Positions 52,621 to 61,542 of a stretch of 64,000 nucleotides of DNA are shown piece after piece. Made by a program: the position numbers and the translations under genes. The notes under the pieces were generated by a model. That model did not search any database and was not told the origin of the DNA. It worked only from the letters and a program-made list of their open reading frames with translations. The stretch is from Litchfieldella anticariensis FP35 = DSM 16096 (GTDB lineage: Bacteria; Pseudomonadota; Gammaproteobacteria; Pseudomonadales; Halomonadaceae): positions 1 to 64,000 of the forward strand of contig NZ_KE332397.1 of the NCBI RefSeq assembly GCF_000409775.1, in the 5' to 3' direction. Position 1 is the stretch's first letter; every line of letters begins with the position of its first letter.

Positions 52621-53421
52621 TCAGCGGCTACCGAGCCAAGCTTCGAGCTGGGTGCGTGACAGCTCACCAACATGCCGCTCGAGAGCCTGACCGTCAGCAT
52701 CGAACAGTAAGGTCGTTGGCAGCCCTGGCGACTCGGTCAACGCCATTAGCTCTTGATGAGGGTCGAGCAATGGATAGCGGAATTCGAGTCCCTGCTCGTC
52801 AAGATAGCGGACGACTTGCATCAGATCCTCGCCTTGGTTGGCGACCACGACGGTGACACCATCGCGAGCGCTAGCCTCCGCGAGCATTGGCATCTCGCGC
52901 AGGCAGGGTGGGCACCAGGTGGCCCACAAGTTGATCAATACGCGCTCACCACGCAGGTCTTGCAGGTTGACGCTGTTGCCCTCAAGGTCTGTGAGGGCCA
53001 GGTCGGGCAGTTCCTGCAGTGTCATGTCGTTGCCAAGTGGGTTCTGCATCATCAGTACGAGCCACAAGGTCGAGGCTCCTCCCAGCAGGGCCACTCCTCC
53101 AATCAGACGCAGGAAGTGGTCGCGTAGGGCCCAGGCGGTCCAGATCGCCGCCGCCAATAACCCCCACAAGCCGTGAAAGCCGGGCTGCCAGAACTTGAGT
53201 ATATCCAGAGGTGCTTGTGCATAGATTTCGGCATGGGTCAGTGCATGGCCTAGCCGGGCACCCACTAACCAGACGATCAGCAGAATACTGAACCAGCGCA
53301 CATGGCGTTGGCGGGGCAGCCCCAGCAACAACAGGCTGGTCAGCAACAACAATAGCGCTGCAGCAAAAGCATACAGGCGCGGCAAGGAGATCAGTACCGG
53401 TCCCAGGGCAATGGCATCCAT
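52621..53421 (-). CDS. Fusion protein: Lgt-like membrane half plus TlpA/thioredoxin domain
   Basis: The 266-aa protein has four or five N-terminal membrane segments (about 8-125), then a periplasmic thioredoxin fold. The membrane part resembles the first half of prolipoprotein diacylglyceryl transferase: VGARLGHALTHAEIY, PLDILKFWQPGFHGLWG, with H83 in the place of the Lgt HGG histidine. The conserved Lgt arginines of the second half are missing. The thioredoxin domain has WATWCPPC (cysteines 170 and 173) and a cis-proline in GLPTTLLFD. A membrane-tethered thiol reductant role is likely; diacylglyceryl transfer is unlikely. The start lacks a clear ribosome-binding site. Confidence 0.82.
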   Translation of the reverse strand: MDAIALGPVLISLPRLYAFAAALLLLLTSLLLLGLPRQRHVRWFSILLIVWLVGARLGHALTHAEIYAQAPLDILKFWQPGFHGLWGLLAAAIWTAWALRDHFLRLIGGVALLGGASTLWLVLMMQNPLGNDMTLQELPDLALTDLEGNSVNLQDLRGERVLINLWATWCPPCLREMPMLAEASARDGVTVVVANQGEDLMQVVRYLDEQGLEFRYPLLDPHQELMALTESPGLPTTLLFDADGQALERHVGELSRTQLEAWLGSR

Positions 53422-53545
53422 GATGAGAGAGTCGCTCCAAGTGGTTCAGGGTCGGCGCGTGCGGCCGATCAGGCTACAATGCCACGATTTACCGCTAGCC
53501 TAATGTTGCCGTCACGGGCTGTCACTTACCGGTTTGGGAGCCTAT

Positions 53546-53794
53546 ATGGCCAAACCTACCTTCGATGTACTGCGGGCTCTGGCCATTGCCAGCCAGGCAC
53601 TGGGGTTCATTACCATCATCACATTGGAAACGCTGATGGGTGATGCCGCTCGCTTCTGGCAAGGGTGGACGCTGGCGCTGATGGTAATCGCAGCGTTGTG
53701 GATTGCGCTGGTGCGACTCTACCGCCGCAACAAGGCCCGTAAGACGTGGGTGGCGCGCCAGCGAGCAGCTAGAGAGGAAGAGGATGAAGCCTAG
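53546..53794 (+). CDS. Small two-helix membrane protein, unknown function
   Basis: The 82-aa protein has two hydrophobic segments (about 11-31 and 40-60) and a highly charged C-terminus (RRNKARKTWVARQRAAREEE). GGAG sits 5 nt before the ATG. Its stop codon overlaps the end of the convergent VOC gene by 4 bp. I do not recognise the family. Confidence 0.65.
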   Translation: MAKPTFDVLRALAIASQALGFITIITLETLMGDAARFWQGWTLALMVIAALWIALVRLYRRNKARKTWVARQRAAREEEDEA

Positions 53795-54213
53795 CTGTGA
53801 TCAGGTGTGGCGAATCGCAGGTTCGATAATGCGCAGCGGCGAGGGTCGATAGTGATTACCTGCAGGTGATGCCCTTCAGGCATTCGGCAGTGCAATACGC
53901 GCCAGGCACAGCCAGGAGCACTGCTACCCTCGCTTTCGAACAGCGTTGCGCCATGACGTCGTAGATGATCGCAGGTAGTGGGGAATTCGGTGTCGCTGAC
54001 CTCGAGCGTCATGCGCCGGGGAGGGGAGGGATCATTGGCGGCCAGGAGCATCAAGATTTGTGTGTGGCCGCGTTCATCGGTGCCCAGTTCGAAGGTGGCA
54101 CCGTTGGATGTGCGTAGCAGTAGCGGTAGTGCCAGAACGTCGAAGCAGAAGCGGACCATCGCGTCCAGGTCGCGTACTTGGAGTACGGCTCTGTCGAGTG
54201 AGAGGCGTTGCAT
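53791..54213 (-). CDS. VOC (glyoxalase/bleomycin-resistance/dioxygenase) superfamily protein
   Basis: The 140-aa, two-repeat beta-alpha-beta fold includes AVLQVRDLDAMVRFCFDVLAL, RMTLEVSDTEFPTTCDHLRR and MPEGHHLQVI. The usual metal ligands are not obvious: the first-strand His/Gln position reads D/R and the final Glu position reads Q. It may be a binding protein or an atypical enzyme. AAGG lies 9 nt before this ATG; an ATG three codons earlier is possible. It is convergent with the small membrane protein. Confidence 0.72.
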   Translation of the reverse strand: MQRLSLDRAVLQVRDLDAMVRFCFDVLALPLLLRTSNGATFELGTDERGHTQILMLLAANDPSPPRRMTLEVSDTEFPTTCDHLRRHGATLFESEGSSAPGCAWRVLHCRMPEGHHLQVITIDPRRCALSNLRFATPDHS

Positions 54214-54583
54214 CGTGAGCATCCTTGGTCAGGGTGTTGTTGTATCGCCCAGTGTGAACCAAGTCTTTGCCTGTCGCCGCTGGATTCTTTTGATGCTCTT
54301 GATTGAGCGAGGCTATTCTCTTTCCCTTCGTACCGCCGTTATGTCAGAAATCCTTTTGTGGCAGATGAGGCTATTACACGCTTTCTCGCATTTGGGGGTG
54401 AACGACAAAAGCAACTAGCCTTGTAGGTAAGGAGGAAGAGATAGAGAAAACCTCCTGCATGGACTGGCTACAGGTGAGCGGCGGTCTGTTGGCTGAGTAG
54501 TGGGAAACTCGCGTTTCCACACTGATGTAAGGATCGCCTTGATGGATCAAGCATGAATGTATCGTTATCAAGGAGGCCCACCC
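54214..54583. other. 370-bp intergenic region without a supported gene
   Basis: The stretch is visibly more A+T-rich than its surroundings. It holds a GAGGCTATT direct repeat (about 54309 and 54368) and a GGAAAC-TCGC-GTTTCC hairpin near 54503-54518. Short open frames of 13 and 41 codons have no convincing start or similarity. The last bases carry the AAGGAGG ribosome-binding site of the CBS gene. Confidence 0.5.
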
Positions 54584-55000
54584 ATGAGAGTCAGCGAAGC
54601 CATGTATCGTGGTGTCGAATGGTCTGGTCCCGATGTGTCGGTGAGAGAAATTGCTCGCATCATGCGTGACAAGGATATTGGCGCAATTCCTATTGGTGAG
54701 AACGATAAGCTGATCGGTATGGTCACTGATCGGGATATCGTTGCGCGTGGAATCGCCGAACAAGGAGATGTCTCCAATTTGACAGCAAGAGATGTCATGA
54801 ATGAGGGCATCGTTTACTGCAAGGATAGCCAGGAGCTTGGTGAAGCGGCCAGACTCATGGAAGAGAAGCAAGTGAGGCGTCTCGTTGCCATTGACGAGAA
54901 CAAGCGTATGGTGGGTATTTTGAGTTTGGGCGATATTTCCCATCGCGCATCATCGTCAATGGTTGCCGAGTTCGCGGAGAAGGTTTCCGCTCCTCACTGA
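54584..55000 (+). CDS. Tandem CBS-domain protein
   Basis: The 138-aa protein consists of two CBS motifs (DKDIGAIPIGENDKLIGMVT with DRDIVARG, and EEKQVRRLVAIDENKRMVGI with SLGDIS). Such pairs bind adenine nucleotides and usually sense energy state. AAGGAGG lies 7 nt before the ATG; an in-frame start 9 codons earlier lacks one. Codon use is more A/T-ending than in the ribosomal and fab genes, hinting at a different origin. polX follows 162 bp later on the same strand. Confidence 0.88.
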   Translation: MRVSEAMYRGVEWSGPDVSVREIARIMRDKDIGAIPIGENDKLIGMVTDRDIVARGIAEQGDVSNLTARDVMNEGIVYCKDSQELGEAARLMEEKQVRRLVAIDENKRMVGILSLGDISHRASSSMVAEFAEKVSAPH

Positions 55001-55054
55001 CCTGCCGGTGGCATGCATATGCCGCCCTTTATTTGCCATATGAGTGTTGTCATT

Positions 55055-55077
55055 CGCGGTGCGCTTAGCGCACCGCG
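55055..55077. other. Perfect 10-bp hairpin between the CBS gene and polX
   Basis: CGCGGTGCGC/GCGCACCGCG (55055-55064 with 55068-55077) encloses a TTA loop. No T-tract follows on either strand, so it may be a Rho-independent stop of low efficiency or an RNA-stability element. Confidence 0.45.
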
Positions 55078-55162
55078 TGTCGCTAAGACAACCTTCAGCT
55101 CATCAATATCTATCAATGCATAATGTCGGCGAGGGATCACCCCATGAGATAGGGGGTATCGT

Positions 55163-56881
55163 ATGCCACTGCATAATCGTGATATCGCCGGACAATTCGA
55201 TGAAGTGGCCGACCTGCTGGAAATCCAAGGTGCCAATACCTTCCGCGTGCGTGCCTATCGCAATGCGGCACGTACGTTGCGAGATCTACCGCATAGCATC
55301 ATTGATATGGTCGAAGCCGGTGAGAAGCTGACGGAGCTGCCAGGCATAGGAAAGGATCTGGCAAGCAAGATCGAAACCATCGTGAAAACCGGCAAGTTTC
55401 CACAACTCGACAAGTTGAAAAAGAAAGTGCCGGCGGGGCTCACCGAGATCAAGGGAATTGCCGGACTCGGACCAAAACGAGTCGAGAAGCTTTATGAAGC
55501 ACTGGGCGTGGAGGACTTGAAAGGGCTGAAAAAAGCCGCCGAGGATGGTCGAGTTCGTGAGCTGTCAGGTTTCGGAAGGAAAACTGAGGAGAATATCCTT
55601 CACGAGTTGGAAACTCGTGGTAGCGGTACGCGGAGAAGCTTGCTTTCTGAAGCCGAAAGTCGTGCCGAGCCACTCGTCGATTATCTCGACAGTATTGATG
55701 GAGTCGACAAGGTGGTGGTTGCTGGCAGTTACCGTCGTCGGAAAGAAACGGTCGGTGATCTCGATGTTCTGGTGTCCTGCACCAAGAACTCGCGGGTCAT
55801 GCAGCGCTTCATCGACTACGAAGACGTCGAGGAGGTGGTTTCTCAAGGCGAGACGCGCGCTAGTGTGATCCTCAGGGGCGGTCTGCAGGTCGACCTTCGC
55901 GTGGTAGCGTCAAGCAGCTACGGTGCCGCGCTGGTCTATTTCACTGGCTCGAAAGCGCATACCGTGCAAGTTCGCAAGATGGGACAGGAGCAGGGGCTCA
56001 AGATCAACGAATATGGCGTCTTCGAAGGTAACAAGCGGGTTGCCGGCAAGACCGAAGAGGGAGTCTACGAGGTGCTGGGGCTGCCCTACATTGAGCCGGA
56101 GTTGCGTGAGAAACGGGGAGAGTTCGAAGCGGCACTAGATAACGCCTTGCCCGAGCTCGTCACGCTGAGTGATATCAAGGGCAACTTGCATAATCACACC
56201 AAGGCTTCTGACGGTTCCGCTACCCTGCGCGAGATGGCAGAGGCGGCCAAGGCTCAGGGGTGGGCCTATCTTGCCATCACCGATCATTCAAAAGCGCTGC
56301 GTATCGCCAATGGTCTGGATGAAGAGCGCTTGGCCAAACAGATCGACGAGATCGATGCCCTGAATGATGAACTCAGCGACATCACGCTGCTGAAGTCGAT
56401 CGAAGTGGATATTCTGGAGAATGGCAGTCTAGACCTGCCTGATACCATATTGCAGCGACTCGATTTGCGGGTCTGCTCCGTACACAGCCATTTCGGGCTG
56501 TCTCGGGACAAGCAGACACGCCGTCTCCTACGGGCTATGGACAACCCTTGCTTCAATATACTGGGCCATCCCACTGGTCGGTTGATTGGATCGCGGGAGG
56601 CCTATCCCGTCGATATGGAACGGGTCATCGATCATGCCAAGGAGAATGGCTGTGTGTTGGAGATCAATGCCCAGCCACAACGGCTCGACCTCGATGACGT
56701 TTACTGCAAGATAGCCTGCGAAGTAGGTGTAAAGCTGGCTATCAGTACGGATGCCCACACCCCCCACCATTTCGGCTTCATGCGTTATGGCATCGACCAG
56801 GCGCGCCGTGGTTGGGCCACGGCCGAGGATGTGGTCAATACGCGCTCTCTGAAAGGGTTGCGTGAACTAATGACGCGGTAG
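55163..56881 (+). CDS. polX: PolX-family DNA polymerase with PHP domain
   Basis: Bacterial PolX fills small gaps in base excision repair and its PHP domain gives 3'-5' exonuclease or phosphatase activity. The 572-aa protein has HhH segments (TELPGIGKDLASKI, IKGIAGLGPKRVEKLYEAL) and the polymerase nucleotidyl-transfer motif GSYRRRKETVGDLDVLV with D199 and D201, and D244 in VDLRVV. The PHP motifs are NLHNHTKASDG (H343, H345), VHSHFG and STDAHTP. The family is patchy in gammaproteobacteria, and with the CBS gene it lies next to tRNA-Pro, consistent with acquisition. Confidence 0.94.
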   Translation: MPLHNRDIAGQFDEVADLLEIQGANTFRVRAYRNAARTLRDLPHSIIDMVEAGEKLTELPGIGKDLASKIETIVKTGKFPQLDKLKKKVPAGLTEIKGIAGLGPKRVEKLYEALGVEDLKGLKKAAEDGRVRELSGFGRKTEENILHELETRGSGTRRSLLSEAESRAEPLVDYLDSIDGVDKVVVAGSYRRRKETVGDLDVLVSCTKNSRVMQRFIDYEDVEEVVSQGETRASVILRGGLQVDLRVVASSSYGAALVYFTGSKAHTVQVRKMGQEQGLKINEYGVFEGNKRVAGKTEEGVYEVLGLPYIEPELREKRGEFEAALDNALPELVTLSDIKGNLHNHTKASDGSATLREMAEAAKAQGWAYLAITDHSKALRIANGLDEERLAKQIDEIDALNDELSDITLLKSIEVDILENGSLDLPDTILQRLDLRVCSVHSHFGLSRDKQTRRLLRAMDNPCFNILGHPTGRLIGSREAYPVDMERVIDHAKENGCVLEINAQPQRLDLDDVYCKIACEVGVKLAISTDAHTPHHFGFMRYGIDQARRGWATAEDVVNTRSLKGLRELMTR

Positions 56882-56897
56882 TGCACAGTTTGTGCAC
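56881..56897. other. Small hairpin at the polX stop codon
   Basis: GTGCACA-GTT-TGTGCAC is a perfect 7-bp stem beginning at the last base of the polX stop codon. It has no T-tract and lies 29 nt before the main terminator. Confidence 0.4.
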
Positions 56898-56926
56898 TGG
56901 ATGGCAGAAAGGGGGCTGATAAAAAG

Positions 56927-56964
56927 AAAAACCGCCATCTGGAAACAGAGATGGCGGTTTTTTT
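56927..56964. terminator. Bidirectional terminator between polX and tRNA-Pro
   Basis: The stem ACCGCCATCT/AGATGGCGGT (56931-56940 with 56949-56958) is flanked by AAAA and TTTTTTT on the plus strand. The minus strand also ends in TTTTTC TTTTT. It can stop both polX and the ispB/tRNA-Pro side. Confidence 0.92.
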
Positions 56965-56975
56965 GCGGTGTTCTC

Positions 56976-57052
56976 TGGTCGGAGCGACAGGATTCGAACC
57001 TACGACCTCTGCCTCCCGAAGGCAGCGCTCTACCAAGCTGAGCTACGCTCCG
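56976..57052 (-). tRNA. tRNA-Pro (anticodon CGG)
   Basis: The 77-nt tRNA on the minus strand has acceptor stem CGGAGCG/CGCTCCG, anticodon stem CTGCC/GGCAG with loop TTCGGGA, anticodon CGG (plus-strand 57016-57018), TTCGAAT T-loop and encoded CCA. It corresponds to E. coli proK. Confidence 0.97.
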
Positions 57053-57127
57053 ACGACGTTGGGCTGGCGCCTCAACGGTGGGCTATTATACGGACTCCCA
57101 ACCTAGATGCAATATGTAGGCATCCGC

Positions 57128-58102
57128 TCAGTTCTCGCGCTCAACGGCCAGTCGAGCGAGTTCTGCCATGCTGTCGCGATAGCGGCTGGGGGGCAGTGCA
57201 TCGAGCTGTGCCAAGGCCTTGGCGGCCATTTCCTCGGCACGGGCACGCGTGTACTCCAAGGCACCGGTATCGCGGACGATGGCAAGTACATCATCGAGGT
57301 GATCGAGACCCCCTTGACGGATCGCTTGACGGATCAGCTTGGTCTGGTCTGGACTGCCGGCCACCATGGCCTGGATTAGGGGTAGGGTAGGCTTGCCTTC
57401 GGCAAGGTCGTCGCCGACGTTCTTGCCCATGGCTTGGGCATCGCCTTGGTAGTCGAGCAGGTCATCAATGAGTTGGAAGGCCAGCCCCAGATAGCGGCCG
57501 TAGTATTGCAGGGCGCTTTCCTGTTCGGGGCTGGCGCTGGCGAGGATCGCTCCGCTGTGCGAGGCGGCTTCGAATAGCATCGCCGTTTTGCCTTGAATCG
57601 TCTCAAAGTAAGCGGACTCATCGACGTCGGGATTGCCGACATTGGTGAGCTGCAGGACTTCGCCCTCGGCAATGGTGCAGGTCGCCGCGGAGAGCACATC
57701 CATGACCCGCATCGAGCCGACCTGGACCATCATTTGAAATGAGCGGGAATAGAGGAAGTCACCAACCAACACTGAGGGGGCGTTGCCCCACGCATCATTG
57801 GCGGTGGCCTTGCCTCGGCGCATGTGCGATTCATCGACCACGTCGTCATGCAGTAGGGTGGAGGTATGCATGAATTCGATCAGGGTAGCCAGGGTGACAT
57901 GCTGGTTACCGTCGTACCCCAGAGCGCGTGCAGCCAGTAGTACCAATAGAGGGCGCAAGCGCTTGCCGCCACTCTCGATGATATAGTGGCCGATGGTTTC
58001 GACGAGCGGCACGCGAGAGGCCAACTGGGCGAGAATGGTACGATCGACAGCGGCGAAATCCTCCGCCACCACGGCATGGATGGGCGATGCTGTAGGCTGC
58101 AT
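57128..58102 (-). CDS. ispB: Octaprenyl diphosphate synthase (trans-isoprenyl diphosphate synthase)
   Basis: Builds the polyprenyl side chain of ubiquinone and menaquinone. The 324-aa protein (E. coli IspB 323) has the first aspartate-rich motif DDVVD at 86-90 and the second DDLLD at 213-217, with GGKRLRP near residue 45-51. It is divergent from rplU-rpmA, the conserved arrangement in gammaproteobacteria. Product chain length (C40 or C45) cannot be read from the sequence. Confidence 0.95.
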   Translation of the reverse strand: MQPTASPIHAVVAEDFAAVDRTILAQLASRVPLVETIGHYIIESGGKRLRPLLVLLAARALGYDGNQHVTLATLIEFMHTSTLLHDDVVDESHMRRGKATANDAWGNAPSVLVGDFLYSRSFQMMVQVGSMRVMDVLSAATCTIAEGEVLQLTNVGNPDVDESAYFETIQGKTAMLFEAASHSGAILASASPEQESALQYYGRYLGLAFQLIDDLLDYQGDAQAMGKNVGDDLAEGKPTLPLIQAMVAGSPDQTKLIRQAIRQGGLDHLDDVLAIVRDTGALEYTRARAEEMAAKALAQLDALPPSRYRDSMAELARLAVEREN

Positions 58103-58170
58103 GGGCTAGCTGCTTGTAGAAGGTGGGGCCGTGCTTGGCAGTTAGCCATGCCGGCCTTGGATTGGGGGTA

Positions 58171-58199
58171 ATGCTATGAGGGCCCCCGAGAGGCGTCAA
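58171..58199 (-). promoter_or_regulatory. Promoter of ispB
   Basis: On the minus strand TTGACG (58199-58194), a 17-bp spacer and TAGCAT (58176-58171) lie about 70 nt before the ispB start. Confidence 0.65.
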
Positions 58200-58223
58200 G
58201 CAAGGGAGTAAAAGGGCTCCCTC

Positions 58224-58252
58224 TTGTGTCGCATACAGGGCGCGGTTATAAT
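58224..58252 (+). promoter_or_regulatory. Promoter of rplU-rpmA
   Basis: TTGTGT (58224-58229), a 17-bp spacer and a perfect TATAAT (58247-58252) are present. The -10 is framed by an inverted repeat CGCGG...CCGCG. Confidence 0.8.
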
Positions 58253-58360
58253 CCGCGACCCGACTCATCATGCTCCCTGTCAGATGGCTGCCGAAAGGGG
58301 CGCCACTCGCCGCAGGTCGACGAAGAGCGCAACCCGATGAGTGTTTGGAGAACGTCTACT

Positions 58361-58672
58361 ATGTATGCAGTTATCAAGAGCGGTGGCAAGCAGTACCGCG
58401 TTCAGGAAGGCCAGACACTGAAGCTCGAGAAGCTGGAAGTGCCGACAGGCGAGACTCTCGAATTCGACCAGGTGCTGCTGGTCGCCGATGGCGGCGACGT
58501 CAAGGTCGGCGCGCCTTTGGTTGATGGTGCCAAGGTGGCTGCCGAAGTCGTGTCTCATGGGCGCGGCGATAAGGTGACGATCCTCAAGTTCCGTCGCCGT
58601 AAACACCACATGAAGCGTCAGGGCCACCGTCAGTGGTTCACTGAAGTCAAGATCACCGGGATCTCCGCGTAA
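58361..58672 (+). CDS. rplU: 50S ribosomal protein L21
   Basis: 23S rRNA-binding 50S protein. The 103-aa length equals E. coli. It begins [18 protein letters not shown] and contains the conserved [16 protein letters not shown] segment. TTGGAG precedes the ATG; a long upstream in-frame extension is rejected. It is paired with rpmA. Confidence 0.97.
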   Translation: MYAVIKSGGKQYRVQEGQTLKLEKLEVPTGETLEFDQVLLVADGGDVKVGAPLVDGAKVAAEVVSHGRGDKVTILKFRRRKHHMKRQGHRQWFTEVKITGISA

Positions 58673-58704
58673 GCGGATGCCCCTCAACGAGCGAGGTATT
58701 TGCA

Positions 58705-58962
58705 ATGGCTCATAAGAAGGCTGCCGGTTCCACGCGTAACGGTCGCGATTCCGAATCCAAACGTCTGGGCGTCAAGCTGTTCGGCGGTCAGGCCGTCACT
58801 CCGGGCAACATCATCGTCCGTCAGCGTGGTACCAAGTTCCATGCTGGCGCAGGCGTTGGCATCGGCAAGGATCACACCCTATTCGCCTTGAACGAAGGTG
58901 TGGTCAAGTTCGAGACCAAGGGTCCGAAAAGCCGCAAGTTCGTGAGCGTCGTCTTCGCCTGA
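58705..58962 (+). CDS. rpmA: 50S ribosomal protein L27
   Basis: Reaches into the peptidyl-transferase centre with its N-terminus. The 85-aa protein begins [20 protein letters not shown], the uncleaved gammaproteobacterial form. It contains [19 protein letters not shown] and is followed by a terminator. Confidence 0.97.
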   Translation: MAHKKAAGSTRNGRDSESKRLGVKLFGGQAVTPGNIIVRQRGTKFHAGAGVGIGKDHTLFALNEGVVKFETKGPKSRKFVSVVFA

Positions 58963-58983
58963 GAAATCACGAACGTTGCACTG

Positions 58984-59011
58984 AAAAGGCCCCGCCAGCG
59001 CGGGGCTTTTT
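58984..59011 (+). terminator. Terminator after rpmA
   Basis: The stem GCCCCGC/GCGGGGC (58989-58995 with 59000-59006), extended by A-T pairs, has a CAGC loop and a TTTTT tail. obgE follows 38 nt later, so it depends on readthrough or its own promoter. Confidence 0.88.
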
Positions 59012-59048
59012 CGTATCATGGCAGTAGTGGCTGCCAGGAGAATGACAG

Positions 59049-60239
59049 ATGCAGTTCGTCGACGAAGCCTCGATCATCGTGGAAGCCGGCAAGGGTGGCA
59101 ATGGTTGCCTGAGCTTTCGGCGCGAGAAGTACGTACCCAAGGGTGGCCCGGACGGTGGCGACGGTGGCCATGGGGGGAGTGTGTATCTGATCGGGGACGA
59201 TGCCCTGAACACTCTGATCGACTTCAAGTACCAGCGTTTCTACAAGGGCCAGAACGGTCAACCGGGCATGGGGCGTCAGATGAGCGGCAAGGCTGGTGAC
59301 GATCTGCACGTCAAGGTGCCGGTGGGCACTACGGTGATCGATGAGGATACCCTCGAGGTAATCGCTGATGTCACCGAGGCCGGTCAAGTGGTGTTGGTGG
59401 CCCAGGGCGGACGCCGCGGACTTGGCAACGTACATTTCAAGTCATCGACCAACCGTGCTCCTCGACGCACGACACCAGGAACCGAGGGCGAGCGTCGCAA
59501 CCTACGCCTGGAGATGAAGGTCATGGCTGACGTCGGTCTACTGGGCATGCCCAATGCCGGCAAATCGACACTGATTCGTGCTGTTTCAGCTGCCAAGCCC
59601 AAAGTTGCCAACTATCCGTTCACCACGCTGGTGCCCAATCTTGGCGTGGTGAAGCTGGGCCAGCATGAACACTTCGTGATGGCCGACGTGCCGGGGCTGA
59701 TCGAAGGTGCCTCGGATGGGGCTGGACTGGGGCTGCGCTTCCTCAAGCACCTGACCCGCACGCGGCTGCTGTTCCATGTCATCGATGTGGCCCCCTTTGA
59801 CGAGTCCGACCCGGTGACAGCTGCCGAAGCGATCTTTCACGAGCTTGAGCAGTTCTCGCCGACCCTAGCCGAGCGGCCGCGCTGGCTGGTACTCAACAAG
59901 TTCGATTTGTTGCCGGAAGATGAGCGCGAGGCTCGGGCCAAGGAGATCATTGAGCAACTGGGTTGGGATGGCCCGGTGTTCCGTATCGCAGCGATCAGCG
60001 GTGAAGGTACCCAGGCACTGGTGCAGGCGGCGCATCGTTGGTTGACTGAGCAACGTCGCCTGGAGAACGAGGACGAAGAGGCTGCCGAACGCGAACGCGA
60101 GATGCGCGAACGCATGGAAGCCGAGGCGGTGGCACGTACCGAGGCGCGGCTTGGGCGCAAGCGCAAGCGTGACGACGAAGAGGATGACGACGACTTCGAC
60201 GACGATGATTATGATGTCGAGGTCGAATATGTTCCTTGA
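59049..60239 (+). CDS. obgE: Obg family GTPase (CgtA/ObgE)
   Basis: 50S-assembly and stress GTPase. The 396-aa protein has the glycine-rich Obg fold (1-158), P-loop GMPNAGKST (166-174), the G3 region [16 protein letters not shown], and NKFD in the G4 position. It ends with a charged tail carrying the acidic run [17 protein letters not shown], usual for gammaproteobacterial Obg. AGGAGA precedes the ATG. Confidence 0.97.
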   Translation: MQFVDEASIIVEAGKGGNGCLSFRREKYVPKGGPDGGDGGHGGSVYLIGDDALNTLIDFKYQRFYKGQNGQPGMGRQMSGKAGDDLHVKVPVGTTVIDEDTLEVIADVTEAGQVVLVAQGGRRGLGNVHFKSSTNRAPRRTTPGTEGERRNLRLEMKVMADVGLLGMPNAGKSTLIRAVSAAKPKVANYPFTTLVPNLGVVKLGQHEHFVMADVPGLIEGASDGAGLGLRFLKHLTRTRLLFHVIDVAPFDESDPVTAAEAIFHELEQFSPTLAERPRWLVLNKFDLLPEDEREARAKEIIEQLGWDGPVFRIAAISGEGTQALVQAAHRWLTEQRRLENEDEEAAEREREMRERMEAEAVARTEARLGRKRKRDDEEDDDDFDDDDYDVEVEYVP

Positions 60240-60326
60240 GTGACAAACTGGTAGCGTTTGGCCATCGCTCGCCCAGTGTCGCGAATTTTATCGTGCTGAG
60301 TGATCCAGGCTTCAGGAGAGAGAATC

Positions 60327-61463
60327 GTGAGCAACGAGCAAGCACCAGGGCGCGAGGCGCTGTCCGGTGCGCGGCGGCTGGTGGTGAAAATTGGCAGTGC
60401 GTTGCTGACTAACGACGGACGAGGCCTCGACGAGGCTGCCATCGGTGGCTGGGTAGACCAGATTGCCGAGCTTCATCGCCGGGGAGTCGAGGTGGTCTTG
60501 GTCTCCTCCGGTGCTGTGGCTGCCGGTATGGTGCGGCTGGGTTGGCAGGCACGGCCATCCGCCGTACATGAATTGCAAGCGGCAGCGGCGGTAGGTCAGA
60601 ACGTCCTGACCGAGTGTTACGAGGGGCACTTCGCTCGTCATCGCCTGCTTACCGCTCAGATCCTGCTGACCCATGACGACCTCTCTAACCGCAAGCGCTA
60701 TCTCAATGCACGTTCAGCACTGCGTACCTTGGTCGATCTGCGGGTCGTGCCGGTGATCAACGAGAACGACACCGTGGTCACCGATGAGATTCGTTTCGGC
60801 GACAACGACACCTTGGGTGCCTTGGTGGCGAATTTGCTCGAGGCTGATGCGCTGGTCATTCTTACCGACCAGGAAGGGCTTTACGACGCCGATCCACGAC
60901 ATCATCCCGAGGCGCGTCTGATACATGAAGGGCGCGCTGATGATCCGGCTTTGGCTCTCGTGGCTGGTGGTGGCGGTGCATTGGGGCGCGGTGGTATGAC
61001 CACCAAGGTGCGGGCGGCCAAGCTCGCGGCTCGTTCGGGTGCCGTCACGGCGATTGCCAGTGGCCGACAGCCCCAAGTGCTGGCCCGCCTGATCGAGGGC
61101 GAGCGCTTAGGCACGTTGCTGCGTCCGGAACAGGCGCCGATCGCTGCGCGCAAGCGCTGGCTGGCAGGCCAGCTTCAAGTGCGTGGCAGTTTGACGTTGG
61201 ATGCCGGTGCGGTGAAAGTGCTTCGTGGGCGTGGTTCCAGCTTGCTGCCGGTGGGTGTCAAGGCGCTATCGGGAAGTTTCGTGCGTGGCGACATGGTGGT
61301 CTGTATTGACGAACAAGGGGAGCGGGTTGCCAAGGGGCTGGTCAATTACGGTGCCGAGGAAGCGGTGAAGATTCTCGGCAAGCCTAGCCACCAGATCGAA
61401 TTGATACTCGGCTACATGGAAGCGCCGGAACTGATTCATCGCGATAACCTCGTGGTACTTTGA
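60327..61463 (+). CDS. proB: Glutamate 5-kinase
   Basis: First enzyme of proline synthesis; makes gamma-glutamyl phosphate. The 378-aa protein has the kinase domain ([43 protein letters not shown]) and a C-terminal PUA domain. The GTG chosen has AGGAGAG 8 nt upstream; an ATG 9 codons earlier lacks a site. proA is not adjacent, and obgE-proB-rpsT is the usual order here. In a halophile this gene also feeds osmoprotective proline pools. Confidence 0.95.
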   Translation: MSNEQAPGREALSGARRLVVKIGSALLTNDGRGLDEAAIGGWVDQIAELHRRGVEVVLVSSGAVAAGMVRLGWQARPSAVHELQAAAAVGQNVLTECYEGHFARHRLLTAQILLTHDDLSNRKRYLNARSALRTLVDLRVVPVINENDTVVTDEIRFGDNDTLGALVANLLEADALVILTDQEGLYDADPRHHPEARLIHEGRADDPALALVAGGGGALGRGGMTTKVRAAKLAARSGAVTAIASGRQPQVLARLIEGERLGTLLRPEQAPIAARKRWLAGQLQVRGSLTLDAGAVKVLRGRGSSLLPVGVKALSGSFVRGDMVVCIDEQGERVAKGLVNYGAEEAVKILGKPSHQIELILGYMEAPELIHRDNLVVL

Positions 61464-61475
61464 GGTGGTTTCCGA

Positions 61476-61526
61476 CCGCATGTGTGGGACGCCTCGTGTG
61501 AGCTTCAGTCCCGAGGCATGCGGTTT
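61476..61526 (+). terminator. Structured RNA after proB, possible weak terminator
   Basis: CCGCAT/ATGCGG (61476-61481 with 61518-61523) stacks on GCCTCG/CGAGGC (61491-61496 with 61512-61517), giving a bulged hairpin followed by TTT. GGGAC/GTCCC (61486-61490 with 61508-61512) could pair instead, crossing the inner stem. Confidence 0.4.
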
Positions 61527-61542
61527 CCAGGCATGTTGAATG

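Noticed and set aside
54278..54418. A 41-codon frame in the gap before the CBS gene
   Set aside because: There is no ribosome-binding site and no similarity, and it uses codons unlike its neighbours; it is probably a chance frame.
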